Program-made: the position numbers and the translations under genes
Notes under the pieces: model-generated
Told to the model about the DNA's origin: nothing
Databases searched by the model: none
Seen by the model: the letters and a program-made list of their open reading frames with translations, nothing else
Origin: Cafeteria roenbergensis
Taxonomy: Eukaryota; Sar; Bigyra; Bicosoecida; Cafeteriaceae
Direction: 5' to 3'
NCBI GenBank assembly: GCA_008330645.1
Contig: VLTN01000027.1
Coordinates: 124,001-188,000 of the forward strand
Length of the DNA: 64,000 bases
Part shown: one piece after another, positions 21,301 to 31,063 of the stretch
Numbering within the stretch: position 1 is the first letter of the stretch
Layout of the letters: the number at the start of each line of letters is the position of its first letter

Positions 21301-23817
21301 CCGCTCGTCAGCCGCGGCCACGGCCTCAAGCAGGGCCATGCCGGCAGGCGCAGCCCCCGTGGGAACTGTGAAGAGCGTTCCAGTGCTGCTCCGAGCTCCG
21401 CGGTCTGCAGCCGACTCGGCGGCGCCCACGGCAAACGAAACGGCTGCAGACAGCGCCGGACCGAGGGTGCTCGGATCCAAGGTGTCCTCCTCCTCTTGCT
21501 GTGGGGATGCGAACGGGTTGTCCGCGGGGAGCAGCCAGCCCGGCCCTCTGCGGGCAAGCAGGCCTCGCAGCGAGCTCACAGGGATCCGCTTGGTGAGCTT
21601 TCGCGAGCGGGCCCTGCTTGTCGGGTTCCAGGGGAGCGCTGCTGGCTGCTCAGCACCCGCCGCGCTGCCTGTGTCGGAATCGCTGCCGCCGCTGCCGGGG
21701 GCGCCGGGCCTGTCCCAGAGGGCGGCGTCACAAACTGTGGGAGCAAGCGGAAACCGGCGTGCAGTGACTGGGCCCGGCGCAGCAGCCGCGGACGGCGTCC
21801 TGCCCTCCTTCGCCTCGTCTGCTGAAGGACTGGCCGGAGCCGATCCGGCGCCCGCCTCGGCTGGCTCCGACAGGCTCAGCGATGGGCACAGCACGACTCG
21901 CTCCGAGGCTGCGTCGATGGCGAACACGGTGTGCCACTCCCTGCCCCAAGCGCCCTCCAAGAGCACCGCGTCTCCCAGCCCCAGCACCGCCTCGCACTCG
22001 AGCTCCTCGTTCTCCACTGGGTGCCCGTCTTTGTCCGGAACAGCAACGCGGGCCATTTCCGTGGACTCGTCGCGGTCCTCCACCCGGTCAGGTGCCTCGC
22101 CCTCCGCCACGAGCACTCCCAGCGCCTCTCCGTCGCGCACATTCACAAACCGCACCGCGTGCGAGAACCGCGCAACCTCCGCTGCTCTCGCTGCCTCGAC
22201 GCACAGAAGCACCGCCTGAATCCAAGCAAGGGCCGAGTCCCACAGCGGAGGCCCATCGCGTTGCTCGTCGTCCTCACCTCCACCCGGGCCGCCTAGCTGC
22301 TCTGCAGCCGAGTTGACGGAGTCTACAGAGACATTGTGCCACTGCAGCGCAGGAACTCTCTCTTGCTGCGCGCCTGCAGCTTTGGTGAGCCCGACCTTGG
22401 CAGCCACGGCAGATACAGCAAGTGCAGCGGCCTCGGGCAGGCAAATTGACCCGCTTGCACTCGCCACTGTCGGCACCGCAACGCTCACAGTAGCGTCTGA
22501 CGCAGCCCCGCGGGAAAGCCGGGCCGAGGCTGCCTCCAGAGCGTCCATGCACGTCCGCTGCCCATCCAGCACCGCTCGGGCTGAGTCGCGCTCAGCTCGG
22601 TCTCTGAGCTCCACGCCAGCGTCTGCACGCAGCCAGCGGGCGCTTGGCTCGACGTCCGTCGCCCACTCGCGCAAAGCATGGGCAGCGTGCGAAGGGCCGC
22701 AGGCCGCAGCCATGGCTCCAGCGATCCAGGCGCGAGCCACTGGGTCGCCTGCCCTGGCCGGATCGATGCCCATTAGCGCGCGCTGCGCCCGACCTCTGCG
22801 GCGTCGGACTTCGCGGCGCTGGGCCAGCCGCCTGGCTGCGGCCTCGTCTCTCAGTCCTTGCAAGCTCTCCACCCTGTCCAGCGCCCTGGACGCCCACGCC
22901 TCTACAGGCGGGCCATGCGAGGTGCTTGTGTCGGCCAGCAGCCGCTGCATGCGCCTGGCAGCCCTGAGGGATGCCGTTCGGGGAGAGGCCCACTGCGCCG
23001 TCACTGCAGAGGACGAGCCGTCCCACCGGCTGCGGAGATTGCCGCCAAGGGCGCTGCGGACGCGGCCAGCGCTCATCCCAGCCCGGGGCAGTGCTTCTGA
23101 GGCCCGCCTGCCCGCCTGCTTGGCCGCCGACGCTTTGCGCTGCTTCCAAGCCTCGAACCCTTGCGACGCCCGCAGCTTGCGGCTAGCCTCCTCCGCCGTC
23201 CTGGCGTCTCGCAAGGCTCGCTGGTCGGCTCTCCCTCGCTCTCGCAAGTATGCGAGCGCCTCCCCGGGCGCGTCCAGGGAGCCGCCTCCAACGGCGTGGT
23301 GCCACCACACGCGTGCAAGCCGCAAATACGGCCGGTCTGCCTTGGTTACCCACAGCGGCCCAGGCACTCGCCTGAGCACCATGTTCTGCCACTGCTTGCT
23401 AAGCCCGGCGGGAGGCGCTGCGCTCTCAGAGCGGTCCTCTGACGCTTGCGTCCCAGCCAGCAGCTGCTCCAAGCTGACAGGTCCCCCACCCGCGCCTGCG
23501 CCAGCCGACTCGTCGCTGTCTGGGTCGCCAGTAACAGTGACGCCATTTGCGGCCATCCAGGCGGCCCAGGCCGTCTGGGCTCGGTCTGCCGGTCCTGCGC
23601 TCAGCGCTGCCAGCGCCCTGGCGGTTTTCGCCCTGCCTTCGCAAGTCTTGGCGGTCAGGGCCGCTGCCCCAGCCGCGCCCTCAGGCGGGGACATTCGCAA
23701 CAGCTCCCTGACCCCATCACGCAGGTCAATGCGCGCGCTTGGCGCGCCTTGACCGCCGGCTGCCGCCGCGCGAGCTTCACGGCCGTTGCCGCTCGCTGCC
23801 CGACCACCAGCAGCCAT
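18352..23817 (-). CDS. Giant FN3-domain protein with WW-like segments, function unknown
   Basis: A single open frame from the ATG at 23817 to the stop at 18352 gives 1,821 residues. The N-terminal third is helical and basic, with stretches typical of axonemal or microtubule-associated proteins (GFEAWKQRKA, RRLAQRREVRRRRGRAQRAL). The middle is Ala/Glu-rich with coiled coil. From about residue 1080 there are immunoglobulin-like strands of fibronectin type III domains (WVEVSWPPASRK, VELSWCAPSW, SLLLSWAHAWG, VVVAVQAIDEETG). Between them lie two WW-like pieces (TFWYCPATGRSIWDV near 1450 and AFWWDCRLRTAVWELP near 1520). There is no signal peptide or membrane span, so it is probably cytosolic or flagellar. 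FN3 plus WW-like modules suggest a scaffold, but I do not recognise an orthologue. Confidence 0.75.
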   Translation of the reverse strand: MAAGGRAASGNGREARAAAAGGQGAPSARIDLRDGVRELLRMSPPEGAAGAAALTAKTCEGRAKTARALAALSAGPADRAQTAWAAWMAANGVTVTGDPDSDESAGAGAGGGPVSLEQLLAGTQASEDRSESAAPPAGLSKQWQNMVLRRVPGPLWVTKADRPYLRLARVWWHHAVGGGSLDAPGEALAYLRERGRADQRALRDARTAEEASRKLRASQGFEAWKQRKASAAKQAGRRASEALPRAGMSAGRVRSALGGNLRSRWDGSSSAVTAQWASPRTASLRAARRMQRLLADTSTSHGPPVEAWASRALDRVESLQGLRDEAAARRLAQRREVRRRRGRAQRALMGIDPARAGDPVARAWIAGAMAAACGPSHAAHALREWATDVEPSARWLRADAGVELRDRAERDSARAVLDGQRTCMDALEAASARLSRGAASDATVSVAVPTVASASGSICLPEAAALAVSAVAAKVGLTKAAGAQQERVPALQWHNVSVDSVNSAAEQLGGPGGGEDDEQRDGPPLWDSALAWIQAVLLCVEAARAAEVARFSHAVRFVNVRDGEALGVLVAEGEAPDRVEDRDESTEMARVAVPDKDGHPVENEELECEAVLGLGDAVLLEGAWGREWHTVFAIDAASERVVLCPSLSLSEPAEAGAGSAPASPSADEAKEGRTPSAAAAPGPVTARRFPLAPTVCDAALWDRPGAPGSGGSDSDTGSAAGAEQPAALPWNPTSRARSRKLTKRIPVSSLRGLLARRGPGWLLPADNPFASPQQEEEDTLDPSTLGPALSAAVSFAVGAAESAADRGARSSTGTLFTVPTGAAPAGMALLEAVAAADERSREDAAREAAVAAALSKAKEEAAEAGRWSDRVAELVAASASQLGLAASPRACQALTDTLAVGVATRGSCSKQDLQAFLAVLETSGRLGAALDAGADRSEVVEAANEELEAASLSAAVTAGLGRAGRGKGRAGSGEAPRLALSAARDQADEAMLGAVPSMVEAAWALDGLTGMASACGLAACAARLREHALTVPRVDAVAPSRLRAVAADSSSLVLAWDDDAVAMERQRVRQLVVRPREGEAAEAEWIARLARLAVWELEVRSSDSAGGWARMATVAQQTAVLRGVAPASSFTFRLRRQWRPPDVSAAAQAGGQGLAADGSSVSSWVYAEATSAPPTPPRPRVRCEKLVPRGMGWVEVSWPPASRKAGAGARRGQPAQTVYAVQCRVGVPRTGSASHACAAPAEREVVWQGWQTVTSCPASAGKAGFGWLPSTTIVDVRLVASSGQGFPSAPGEARRWVVPLPAPGRVRVVAAGSEAVELSWCAPSWSAADDGSDAALLAVERGALLLPGDSISVPGSLPSPPAHRSGVASALPAGGTGGVQGTAGPAGRAGTCSGDAIAGGGEAGLESRSGAAEGHGSRSPGFDWYPIVEATAPDTLSSDPPNQLHAGRTFWYCPATGRSIWDVGAVARGRRGQTDAHIDRVRAGPLPPAKAAQGMTVAQRHPRWVRVWSAPSAHNASAAFWWDCRLRTAVWELPPAVPLDEWGWPSLDEHGLAKTGDPGNSAGLPASAGDGDGALQRDLPAGPVGTSAGWPGPAQPEPAPGAVRASPDGKVTIAALAASRGLAPSRVASELWATAADGRPVCCLYHGHDSRVRLSELPGAAVRVALRWVDPVSGARSALGEAAAVAALPPPVHGLACIRATRHSLLLSWAHAWGSGASGAVRFKAWVSEHRPGGGPPGPWRDAYSGSASQALVSGLASGQRVVVAVQAIDEETGQACGLLPDVQSAAEACCGEPGEAKLATAGKCLGAVSVLSAYTCPSLA

Positions 23818-24195
23818 GCGGGCCTCGCTGTCCTGCTACCGCAGCGCAGGGCACAACCCGGGGGGAGTTGGTTGATGATGGAGGCTGGCAAGGGCGCGGC
23901 AGTGACCGGCTGCGCGTGCGCGCAGAGTGAGTTGCAGCAGAGCAGCACGCTGTTGTCGGTCGGTTGGCGGGCAGTTCGGTCTCCACACGAAGAGAGCACT
24001 CTTGTCCAGCTGCCGCACGGCCGCACATCCACATGCACACTACGACACACCGCCCTCCAGGGGCGCACTGGGGCAGGCAGAGGAAGCAAAAAAAAACAAC
24101 TGCGCGACGCCGTCTCCCGTCCCGCCGGCGCGCCGCGTCCGCAGGAGGGCTCGCGCCCGCAAGCCATCGTCAGCGCCAGAAGCTTGTGCCACCTC
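23818..24195 (-). promoter_or_regulatory. Upstream region of the FN3 gene
   Basis: 378 bp between the FN3 gene's ATG and the stop of the elongase gene at 24196, both on the minus strand. It contains a short A-run near 24089 (nine or ten A on the plus strand). It should hold the FN3 promoter and the elongase 3' end. Nothing else was recognised. Confidence 0.3.
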
Positions 24196-25221
24196 TCAAT
24201 CCCGCTTGCCCGCAGTCTTGCGCTGGCGCAGCTGGCCGTCCTGCGTCCTGGCGGCGTCCTTGTTGGGCAGCTCGGCAGGCGCTTCGCCGTCGCTCTTGTC
24301 TGCCACCTTCGACGGGCGCGGTCCGCGGCAGTAGCGGGCGATTGCGAACATGAGGAAGAGGTACAGATACGAACCGTACATGACAATTCCGCCAGCGTAC
24401 GCGCCGGTAGTCATGGAGCAACTGCTGCCGCCCGCTGCGAAGATCGGCACTGCCGTGCAGATTGCGACTCCAACAATCATCTGGGTGATTTGCAGGACCG
24501 TGACCGAGAGCGCAAACGCCTCGTTCCGGAATCCCATAGCGGCCAGGGCGTAGTAGCTGTACATCACAGCGTGCGCCGTGAAGTTGAATGCGATGAACCA
24601 GAGGCCGGCAGAGGAGCGGGTGGCGTAGCTCCACCACGCGTAAAGAAGCACGGAAACGTGGTGGTACCAATGAAGGAAGGACACGGGGCGCTTGCGAAGC
24701 ACGAGGAAGAGGGTATCGCCAAGCTCGGGCACCTTGGAGAAGATGAACAGAGCGGTCCACAGACCGGTCGCGCCGCATCCGTAACTGGTCTCGGCAGGAG
24801 CGCACAGGCTGAACTCCAACCCATGGTTGAACACGTTGTGAACAAGGTGCGGGAGAGTCTTGGCCATCCCGACGATGGAGAAGACGGCAAGCAGCGTGTT
24901 CCAGAGCATGAGCACGGTCTTCAGCTCCATCGGCTTGCGCTTGGCCATGCACGCCTTGCCCACCTCGATCAGCACGCAGTAGGCCGCGCAGATGGCCAGT
25001 GCCAGCCAGACATTGCGAGTCGCAAAGTGCACGGAGAAGAGCGGGTTGAAAGTCTTCTCGAATACCGTCGTGAGGGGCTCGAGCGCGGGGTACAGCTGCC
25101 AGAGCTGCACGAACGGTTCTCCGGTCGGGGTGAGGAACACGGCCGGGTGGGTGGCATTCCCAAGGTCAGCCACGAAGCACTGCTCCAGCTCCTTGGTGCG
25201 CCCCAAGCACTCCCCTGCCAT
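24196..25221 (-). CDS. ELO-family very-long-chain fatty-acid elongase (3-ketoacyl-CoA synthase)
   Basis: An intronless frame of 341 residues starts at the ATG at 25221; the open frame extends further upstream but without an ATG. The ELO hallmarks are present in order: KVPELGDT (163-170, the KxxExxDT motif), the catalytic histidine box HWYHH (184-188), NFTAHAVMYSYY and a late TQMIVG-type motif. There are about seven hydrophobic helices and a basic Lys/Arg-rich C-terminal tail, as in ER elongases. The HWYHH rather than HVYHH box places it nearer the ELOVL3/6 and fungal-type group that handles saturated or monounsaturated acyl-CoAs. The polyunsaturated-specific group usually has Gln and Val in this region. 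It condenses malonyl-CoA with acyl-CoA in the ER. Confidence 0.95.
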   Translation of the reverse strand: MAGECLGRTKELEQCFVADLGNATHPAVFLTPTGEPFVQLWQLYPALEPLTTVFEKTFNPLFSVHFATRNVWLALAICAAYCVLIEVGKACMAKRKPMELKTVLMLWNTLLAVFSIVGMAKTLPHLVHNVFNHGLEFSLCAPAETSYGCGATGLWTALFIFSKVPELGDTLFLVLRKRPVSFLHWYHHVSVLLYAWWSYATRSSAGLWFIAFNFTAHAVMYSYYALAAMGFRNEAFALSVTVLQITQMIVGVAICTAVPIFAAGGSSCSMTTGAYAGGIVMYGSYLYLFLMFAIARYCRGPRPSKVADKSDGEAPAELPNKDAARTQDGQLRQRKTAGKRD

Positions 25222-25482
25222 GCTGGCGCTGCGAAAGAGTGCTGCGGGTCGGCGCGCGGGCGACGAGTTGTGCCGATCCTTGGCTCTGCCGGGCAAGCGC
25301 GCTCAGCGGCGCACCTCAACCACCCGCTGCGCTGCACAGCTCGCGCGAGCGCCGACCGCACGCCGTGGTATGCATGAGACACGCGATGTGCGGCGCGCGC
25401 TGGTTCCCACACGATGCAAGGGGCGCATATTGATCCTCCAAGGGGAGGCACAAGCGAGGCAGCCACGCAAACGGACGCACAA

Positions 25483-27109
25483 TCACGCCGAAGGGAAGTC
25501 CCACTGGGTCACCTCCTCCTCCGCGTTGTAGTAGTAGGTGCGGCCATCGTCCGTCTCCATGGCCTCCCACCCGGCGGGGAGGGGCTTGTCCTCCGCGCCG
25601 TCGGCGCCGCCGGCGTCAGCGGCGTCGGTGCCTGGGAAATCCCACTGGGTCACCTCCTCCTCCGCGTTGTAGTAGTAGGTGCGGCCATCGTCCGTCTCCA
25701 TGGCCTCCCACCCGGCGGGGAGGGGCTTGTCCTCCGCGCCGTCGGCGCCGCCGGCGTCAGCGGCGTCGGTGCCTGGGAAATCCCACTGGGTCACCTCCTC
25801 CTCCGCGTTGTAGTAGTAGGTGCGGCCATCGTCCGTCTCCATGGCCTCCCACCCGGCGGGGAGGGGCTTGTCCTCCGCGCCGTCGGCGCCGCCGGCGTCA
25901 GCGGCGTCGGTGCCTGGGAAATCCCACTGAGTCACCTCCTCCTCCGCGTTGTAGTAGTAGGTGCGGCCATCGTCCGTCTCCATGGCCTCCCACCCGGCGG
26001 GGAGAGTCTTCGCCCCAGGGGCGCCTTCGTCAGCACCTGCAGCCGCCTGCGTCGCCTCGCCTTCGGCGTCAACCGCCTTGGCAGCGCCTGTTTCAGCCGC
26101 GCTCGCCTCCTCTCCATCTGCAGCAGCACCATCGTCGCCGGCACCTGAGGCTGCAGCAGCAGCAGCCGCGGCGGCGGCCTCAGACGCTTCCGGAGCAGAC
26201 GACGCGCCAGCCGCGGCCGCGCTTCGCGTGCCCGTGCTCGGCGCGGTCTGGTCCATCGTTACCGCGGCGATGGTGCCGGGGATCACCCCGGCCATCGCCT
26301 TCGGACCAGCGTTGAACAGGGACGGCTGGGACGCAGCTTGAGCGAGCTGCTCCTTGGTGAACACGATTTTCGTCTTCTTGACCACCTTCCTGCCCAGAGT
26401 CGGCCCGTCGTAGTCGGGGCACTTGTCCTGAACGAGCCTGCCGAATGCGTGAATCGTCGTGACCACGGCTCGCATGTCCTTGCCATCAAACAAGTCGTTC
26501 GTCCCGAACAGCTCGTACTCGGCAACGCCGAACTTCCGCAGCGCTCTCAAGCACTTGCTAATGTTCTCCTGCATTAGCGCACGGAAATAACCAAGGGGAG
26601 GGGTGCGAAACGGAAGCTCGGCCGCTCCAGGGTCCACAGCACGGCCACGGCTGCAATCAAGGCGATGCAACCGCATCAGGTGGATCCAGCGCGCGGCGCT
26701 TGTCCCCGACCCAGCGCGGCGCAGGCACCAGGGCCAACACCGAACGTCCAAAACGTACACGCTGCACGATTGAGATCGTCCTGGTCGAGGTCTTGACCGA
26801 GCCCGGAGAGAACACATTGATCAACCTGCGCGGCAATTGGCGTTGTCACAAGCTGGCGACCGGAACTTGGCAGCCCAGCGGGCCGGGGCAACGTCCGCCA
26901 CCGAGCACCCGCTCCCTGGAGAGGCTGGCAGCGACCACGCCAGCCTCTCGGTCCTTATGCCGCGCTGCGGAGCGCGCCGCTCACTCTCCAAGGGCAATGC
27001 CCGACTTGAGCCCCTCTTGCAGGGTGTCGCCTGAAAGCTCGTGGTCAATGACGCCCTCGATCCAGATCCTGGCCTCGGCCTCAGCGTCGGGGTCTGCACT
27101 CCGGTCCAT
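25483..27109 (-). CDS. Calponin-homology protein with four tandem WW domains
   Basis: Exons 26985-27109, 26759-26825 and 25483-26568 give 425 residues. Joining three exons rebuilds one calponin-type CH domain (about residues 12-110): ARIWIEGVIDHEL, TLQEGLKSGIALGELIN, the family's FSPGSVK stretch, IVQRENISKCLRALRKFGV and LFDGKDMRAVVTTIHAFGRL. Donors are GTGAGC and GTACGT. A calponin/transgelin-like tail (TKEQLAQAASQPSLFNAGPK) follows, then an Ala-rich linker, then four nearly identical WW domains (LPAGWEAMETDDGRTYYYN, EEEVTQWDFP) at about 253, 300, 347 and 394, each with both Trp and the YYY core. A transgelin-like actin binder should link F-actin to Pro-rich partners through the WW array. The N-terminal exons are short and easy to miss. 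Confidence 0.88.
25498..26012. repeat. Coding tandem repeat: four copies of 141 bp (WW domain plus linker)
   Basis: The repeat has an exact 141-bp period (47 codons), with unit landmarks (CCACTGGGTC or its variant) at 25501, 25642, 25783 and 25924. The first three copies look identical at the DNA level, including silent positions. The fourth has a few changes (CCACTGAGTC, and a different linker). Each unit encodes one WW domain and a TDAADAGGADGAEDKP linker. Confidence 0.95.
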
Positions 27110-27257
27110 TCAGCCTCGCCCTCGCCGGAAAAGGTGAGAACTGGAGCTCGGGGCGGCGCAAGCCGTTGCGTGACCGATCAAGCAAGGCCGCCGGCAGAGC
27201 TGGGCTAAATCGCCAATTCTCGCACTTGCCGGCAGACGAGCGATCTGGCAAGCCCCG
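27110..27257. promoter_or_regulatory. Shared head-to-head promoter region, shortest in window
   Basis: Only 148 bp separate the ATG of the CH-WW gene (minus, 27109) from the KTI12 ATG (plus, 27258). Both promoters and both 5' UTRs must fit here. Confidence 0.5.
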
Positions 27258-28726
27258 ATGCCGCTCGTCGTCCTCACGGGCGGCCCGTGCGTGGGAAAGT
27301 CTGCTGTCGCGGCCCAGCTGGGGGGCGCTCTCGAGGCCGACGGCTGGAGGGTGGTGGTTGTAAGCGACGACAGCCTTCGGCTGCCGCGGCACTCCTTGTA
27401 CGCCAGTGCCGGGGCAGAGAAGCAGGGGCGCTCCGCTGTGATTGCCGCAGTCGAGCGTGCCCTCAGTGCAACGACAGTGGTCATCGTGGATGCGATGAAC
27501 TACATCAAGGGGTTCCGCTACCAGCTGTGGTGCACGACCAAGGGAGGCCTCGGCCCAAGCTGTGTGGTGCATGTGGCGGGGTCCCTCGCCGCAGCGGAAG
27601 CTGCGAACGCCGGGCGGCGCGGCACCGGCCGGGAGTACCCGGCTGCCAGGTAAGCCTGGCTCGATTGCTTCGCTTCCTGTGTGCCTGCCGCTCAGGGGTG
27701 TCGTCGTTTCCGGCCCGCTCGCGAACCCGCCTTCTATTCACCCAATGGCCCCCGACCCACACCCGCAGTATCCCGGCCATTTGGCGCCGCCTGGAGGCTC
27801 CAAGCGAGGCGGATAGGTGGGAGCTGCCACTGTTCACGGTGGATGCCGGTCACGGCCACAGCGATGAGCCGGCCGCAGAGGAGGCGGACGGGGCCAGCGC
27901 TAGCTCCGCGCTGGCCAAGGCACCGCCGGCCTCATCCTCGGCATTCGCCAGGGCACCGCCGGCCTCATCCTCGGCATTCGCCAGGGCACCGCCGGCCTCA
28001 TCCTCGGCATTCGCCAGGGCACCGCCGGCCTCATCCTCGGCATTCGCCAGGGCACCGCCGGCCTCATCCTCGGCATTCGCCAGGGCACCGCCAGCCCCCG
28101 GCCAAGCAGCCCCTGCTGGCCTCGAGCTGCCAACAGCTGAAGGCTCCCTTGAGGCAAGCGGCTCAAGCCCGCGTGCCTCCGGAGGCCTGCCAGCAGGGCC
28201 TCCTGCCGACAGCGCCGGCGCAGCTCGGCAACTGGAGTCGCCAGCTGCGCCAGACAGCCCGATCAGCTCTGCCCGGTCGCGCAGCGGTTCGGGGAGTGGC
28301 GATGGAGAGGGCGAGCCAGAGTTTTTGAGCCGCGCAGCGGCAGGATCTGAACACGAGATGAGGTTGCTCTGCCAGGGGGTGTGCCTGGCAATGCGGGGCG
28401 GGTGCGCCATGCCCGCCTCAGACACAGGCATGGAGGTGGACCTTCCCGATGAAGCTGCAGGCGAGGCGCCGGCAGAACTCTCTCCAGACTCGGTCGTGGG
28501 TGCTGTCACGGCCGCGCTGGCACGCGCTTCCCCAGGGGAGCGATTACCGGTTCCTGGTTGCGAACTCGCCGTGATCCTTGCCCGCATTCCAACGCGCGGG
28601 GAGCTCGCAAGCCTCCGTCGTGCATTCGCAGCCTCCAGCGCTGGGGCGCTCACCGAGGGTCGAGGCAACAACATCGCGGCTGCGCTTGCCTTCGTTGGCT
28701 TCCTCAACGCGGCTCTTCAGGGGTGA
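27258..28726 (+). CDS. KTI12: KTI12 family P-loop ATPase (Elongator regulator)
   Basis: Exons 27258-27649 and 27769-28726 (119-bp intron, donor GTAAGC, phase 2) give 449 residues. Residues 1-15 carry the P-loop GGPCVGKS right after the start. VVIVDAMNYIKGFRYQLWC is the second signature of the KTI12/PSTK kinase-like family. After the intron, RRLEAPSEADRWELPLFTV and the final helices (LARIPTRGELASLRRAF, AALAFVGFLNAAL) match the KTI12 C-terminal domain. KTI12 binds tRNA and Elongator, and is needed for wobble-uridine modification. Between these parts lies an acidic low-complexity insert, including five perfect 11-residue repeats (APPASSSAFAR) from a 33-bp minisatellite. PSTK, the Sec-tRNA kinase, is a relative, but the family's C-terminal half here fits KTI12 better. 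Confidence 0.9.
27919..28083. repeat. In-frame minisatellite, five copies of 33 bp, inside KTI12
   Basis: Five tandem copies of a 33-bp unit beginning GGCACCGCCGGCCTCATCCT, with a degenerate sixth after 28083. They are identical by eye. They encode Ala/Pro/Ser-rich 11-mers in the disordered linker between the P-loop and C-terminal domains. Confidence 0.95.
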
Positions 28727-28738
28727 CATGCGACAGAG

Positions 28739-29223
28739 CTAGGTGCCAAGGTCGATGCGCTGCTGGCGCAGGCGCGGCTTTGGACGCCCAAGCATGCGAG
28801 CTCGGCCGCTGCCAGCAGAGAGCCGGCCAAGCGCGCTTGCTCCGGTGGCGTGCCTGGCGGCGCGCCGTGTCGGAGCTGCGCATGCCCTTCCGCCCCCAGC
28901 TGAGGCCACGAGCCGCCCCGACTTGCAGCTGATGTCGACGGGAGACGGACCAGCCGTCTCATTCCGCGCACCCCGCGTTGTTGCGCTGGCTGGGCGGAGG
29001 CTTGCGCGTGCCGCCGGCCGATCGATGTCGTCGCTTGAGCTTTCTGACTCGGGGTCGAACAGCCCTGTGGGTTCGCGTGCAGCCACAGCATCTCGGCCAT
29101 CGCTGCCAAGGCCTTGACCTGATGCTGCTGTCGCTGCGGCCGCTGGCTCTGCCGCTGTTGTCGCTGCGGCTGCTGGCTCTGCGGTTGTTGTCGCTGCGGC
29201 CGCGGCTGCTGGCTCTGCGGTTG

Positions 29224-29266
<43 letters not shown>

Positions 29267-31063
29267 AACGGGCGGCGACACTGATCCGGAGGCTGGCTTT
29301 GGGGCAGATCCGGGAAGCAGCCGCTGGACCTTGCCCACGACCCTCCGAGCTGGCTGCGCGTTTGCCGTCTCCAACTCAGCTGCAGCTCTTCCGGCAAGCT
29401 CCGGAGGCAGTGCACTCTCGAACCATGGCACTAACTCGCCCGTCGTGCCGGCGCCAAACTCCCTGACCACGTCACTCCACTCTGAAGCCGCAGCCAGCTC
29501 GTCCCCAGTCTCCTGGCTCGTCGCACCGGTCGAGTACTTGCCTCGTGCGGCCGAAAAGAGCGCCTCGTACCCCCCGCGCTGCACTGCCACCAACCTCGAC
29601 CACTCGTCCGTCCGAAACAGCGCACACAGTGCCTCAAGAGAGAGCACGGGCAACTGAGGCTCTGCCTTGTGGTATTTCTGCGACCTCGCCGAACCCCGGG
29701 CCGCCCCAACGCCGCGCTCCTCGCTGTCGTCCGAATCAGACGAATCGTCATCGAACACGTTCGGCGACTCTGCACTGGACGATGACGACCCTTGCGAGGA
29801 TGGACTCTGGCGATCGCCATCTCTGGCTGCAGAGTCTTCACCTTCACTACTGCCCGTCTCATCACCCGTCTGACTGTGAGCCCAGATCTTCACCTCCCCG
29901 CCAGCTGCGACAAGCGCAACCATTTTCCAATGCACCAGGCGGGAAAACAGCGCCACGCGCTCAGCGCAGTACCTCCCTGCCACCCAGCGAGCTTGGCGAA
30001 CGCCGTCTGACCGGGTGACAATGTCGCCTGGGCGCGCCACAGAGTCGTCGTCTCTGCTTTCGTCTTCGTGTTCGACGCCGTCGAACTCTCCGACTCTTCT
30101 GCTTTCGTCTGCACCTTCAGCCGGGGACGTCGTCACAGGCGCTTCCAGGCCTGCTTCAGCAGTGGCAGGCGCCCTGCGCGGAATGTGTTGCTCCCAAGCC
30201 GCAGTCCTGGTGATGAGGCCGTTCGGCCCTGCGTCCCAGACCTTGAGCCCAGCGTACTCAGCCGGGATCCCTCGGGCAGTCACGACCACAGCAGCAGGGT
30301 GGTTCCTCCGTTCGCAGATTTCGCACCGCATTCCGGCTGTGCTCTGGCCCGGCCTCGAGAGCTCCAAGGCTGGAAGCGTCGCCAGCCGGTCCCGAACCCA
30401 GTCCTTTCCCGCCCACGCCTGCGATGTCACCAGGGTTTCTCTCGCATGGACCATTGGCCCCTCCCAAGTGCGAATGCACGCCGCGTAGGCGCGCGCGTCC
30501 ACACTGTGCGGCTGGCTCCGAAGGACTTCGGGCGCACCCCTCCAGGCCACGAAGGTGCCCAGAAAGCGCATGTACCACGCAAAGCTCGCCTCCCGTGACC
30601 AGCGCGACCAGGATCCGTCGCGCTCTCCGAAGCTGGCCAGCAAGCCGAGGCCAGGCTCGGCTTGGAGGCTCTCGCGAACAGCATTCCGATTCAAATCGAA
30701 CGCAAAGTGCGAAAACTCGACATCGGACCCCCCTGACCTTGAGCCATCCCCAACCTCTGAGTCTGAGCCCGCTATAAAGGCAGCCTCGTCAAAGTCGTCG
30801 GACGACGCGCCCGCGCTTTCCGGCGAGGGCTGGCGTGGACGCGCTCGCTTTGCCCTGCCCGCGTTCCCTCGGACTTTGGAACCGCTTGCACGAGCTGGTA
30901 CCTCCTCAAACAACGCTCCGCGGGGATCAGAGTCGGGGGGATCGCCGTCACTCTCGTCTGAGCTGCTGTCGGAACGGAGACGCTTTGAGGCCGGAGAGCC
31001 GAATGGGGCCCGCCGCCTGGCTCGCAGCGCTTCCAATGCCGACGAGATGGCGGCCCGTCGCAT
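28739..31063 (-). CDS. DUF4211-domain nuclear-type protein with poly-Ala/Thr tract
   Basis: A single frame from the ATG at 31063 to the stop at 28739 gives 774 residues; the frame stays open upstream to 31168 but without an ATG. After an acidic/basic N-terminus with a likely nuclear signal (AKRARPRQPS), a conserved block (about 150-320) reads FSHFAFDLNRNAV, ASFAWYMRFLGTFVAWR, WVRDRLATLP and MRCEICERRNHPAAVVV, with a Cys-x2-Cys...His zinc-like motif. A second part follows (RYCAERVALFSRLVHWKMVALV). This is the arrangement of DUF4211, found in chromatin-linked proteins such as QSER1 and PRR12. Acidic Ser/Asp tracts and a polyalanine/threonine run follow. Its stop lies 12 bp from the KTI12 stop on the other strand. 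Confidence 0.75.
29221..29267. repeat. Trinucleotide microsatellite (TTG/CTG) in coding sequence
   Basis: Four to five TTG followed by eleven to twelve CTG units on the plus strand. On the coding (minus) strand this reads as a run of Ala followed by Thr codons in the DUF4211 protein, next to imperfect Ala/Thr/Glu/Pro repeats. Confidence 0.9.
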
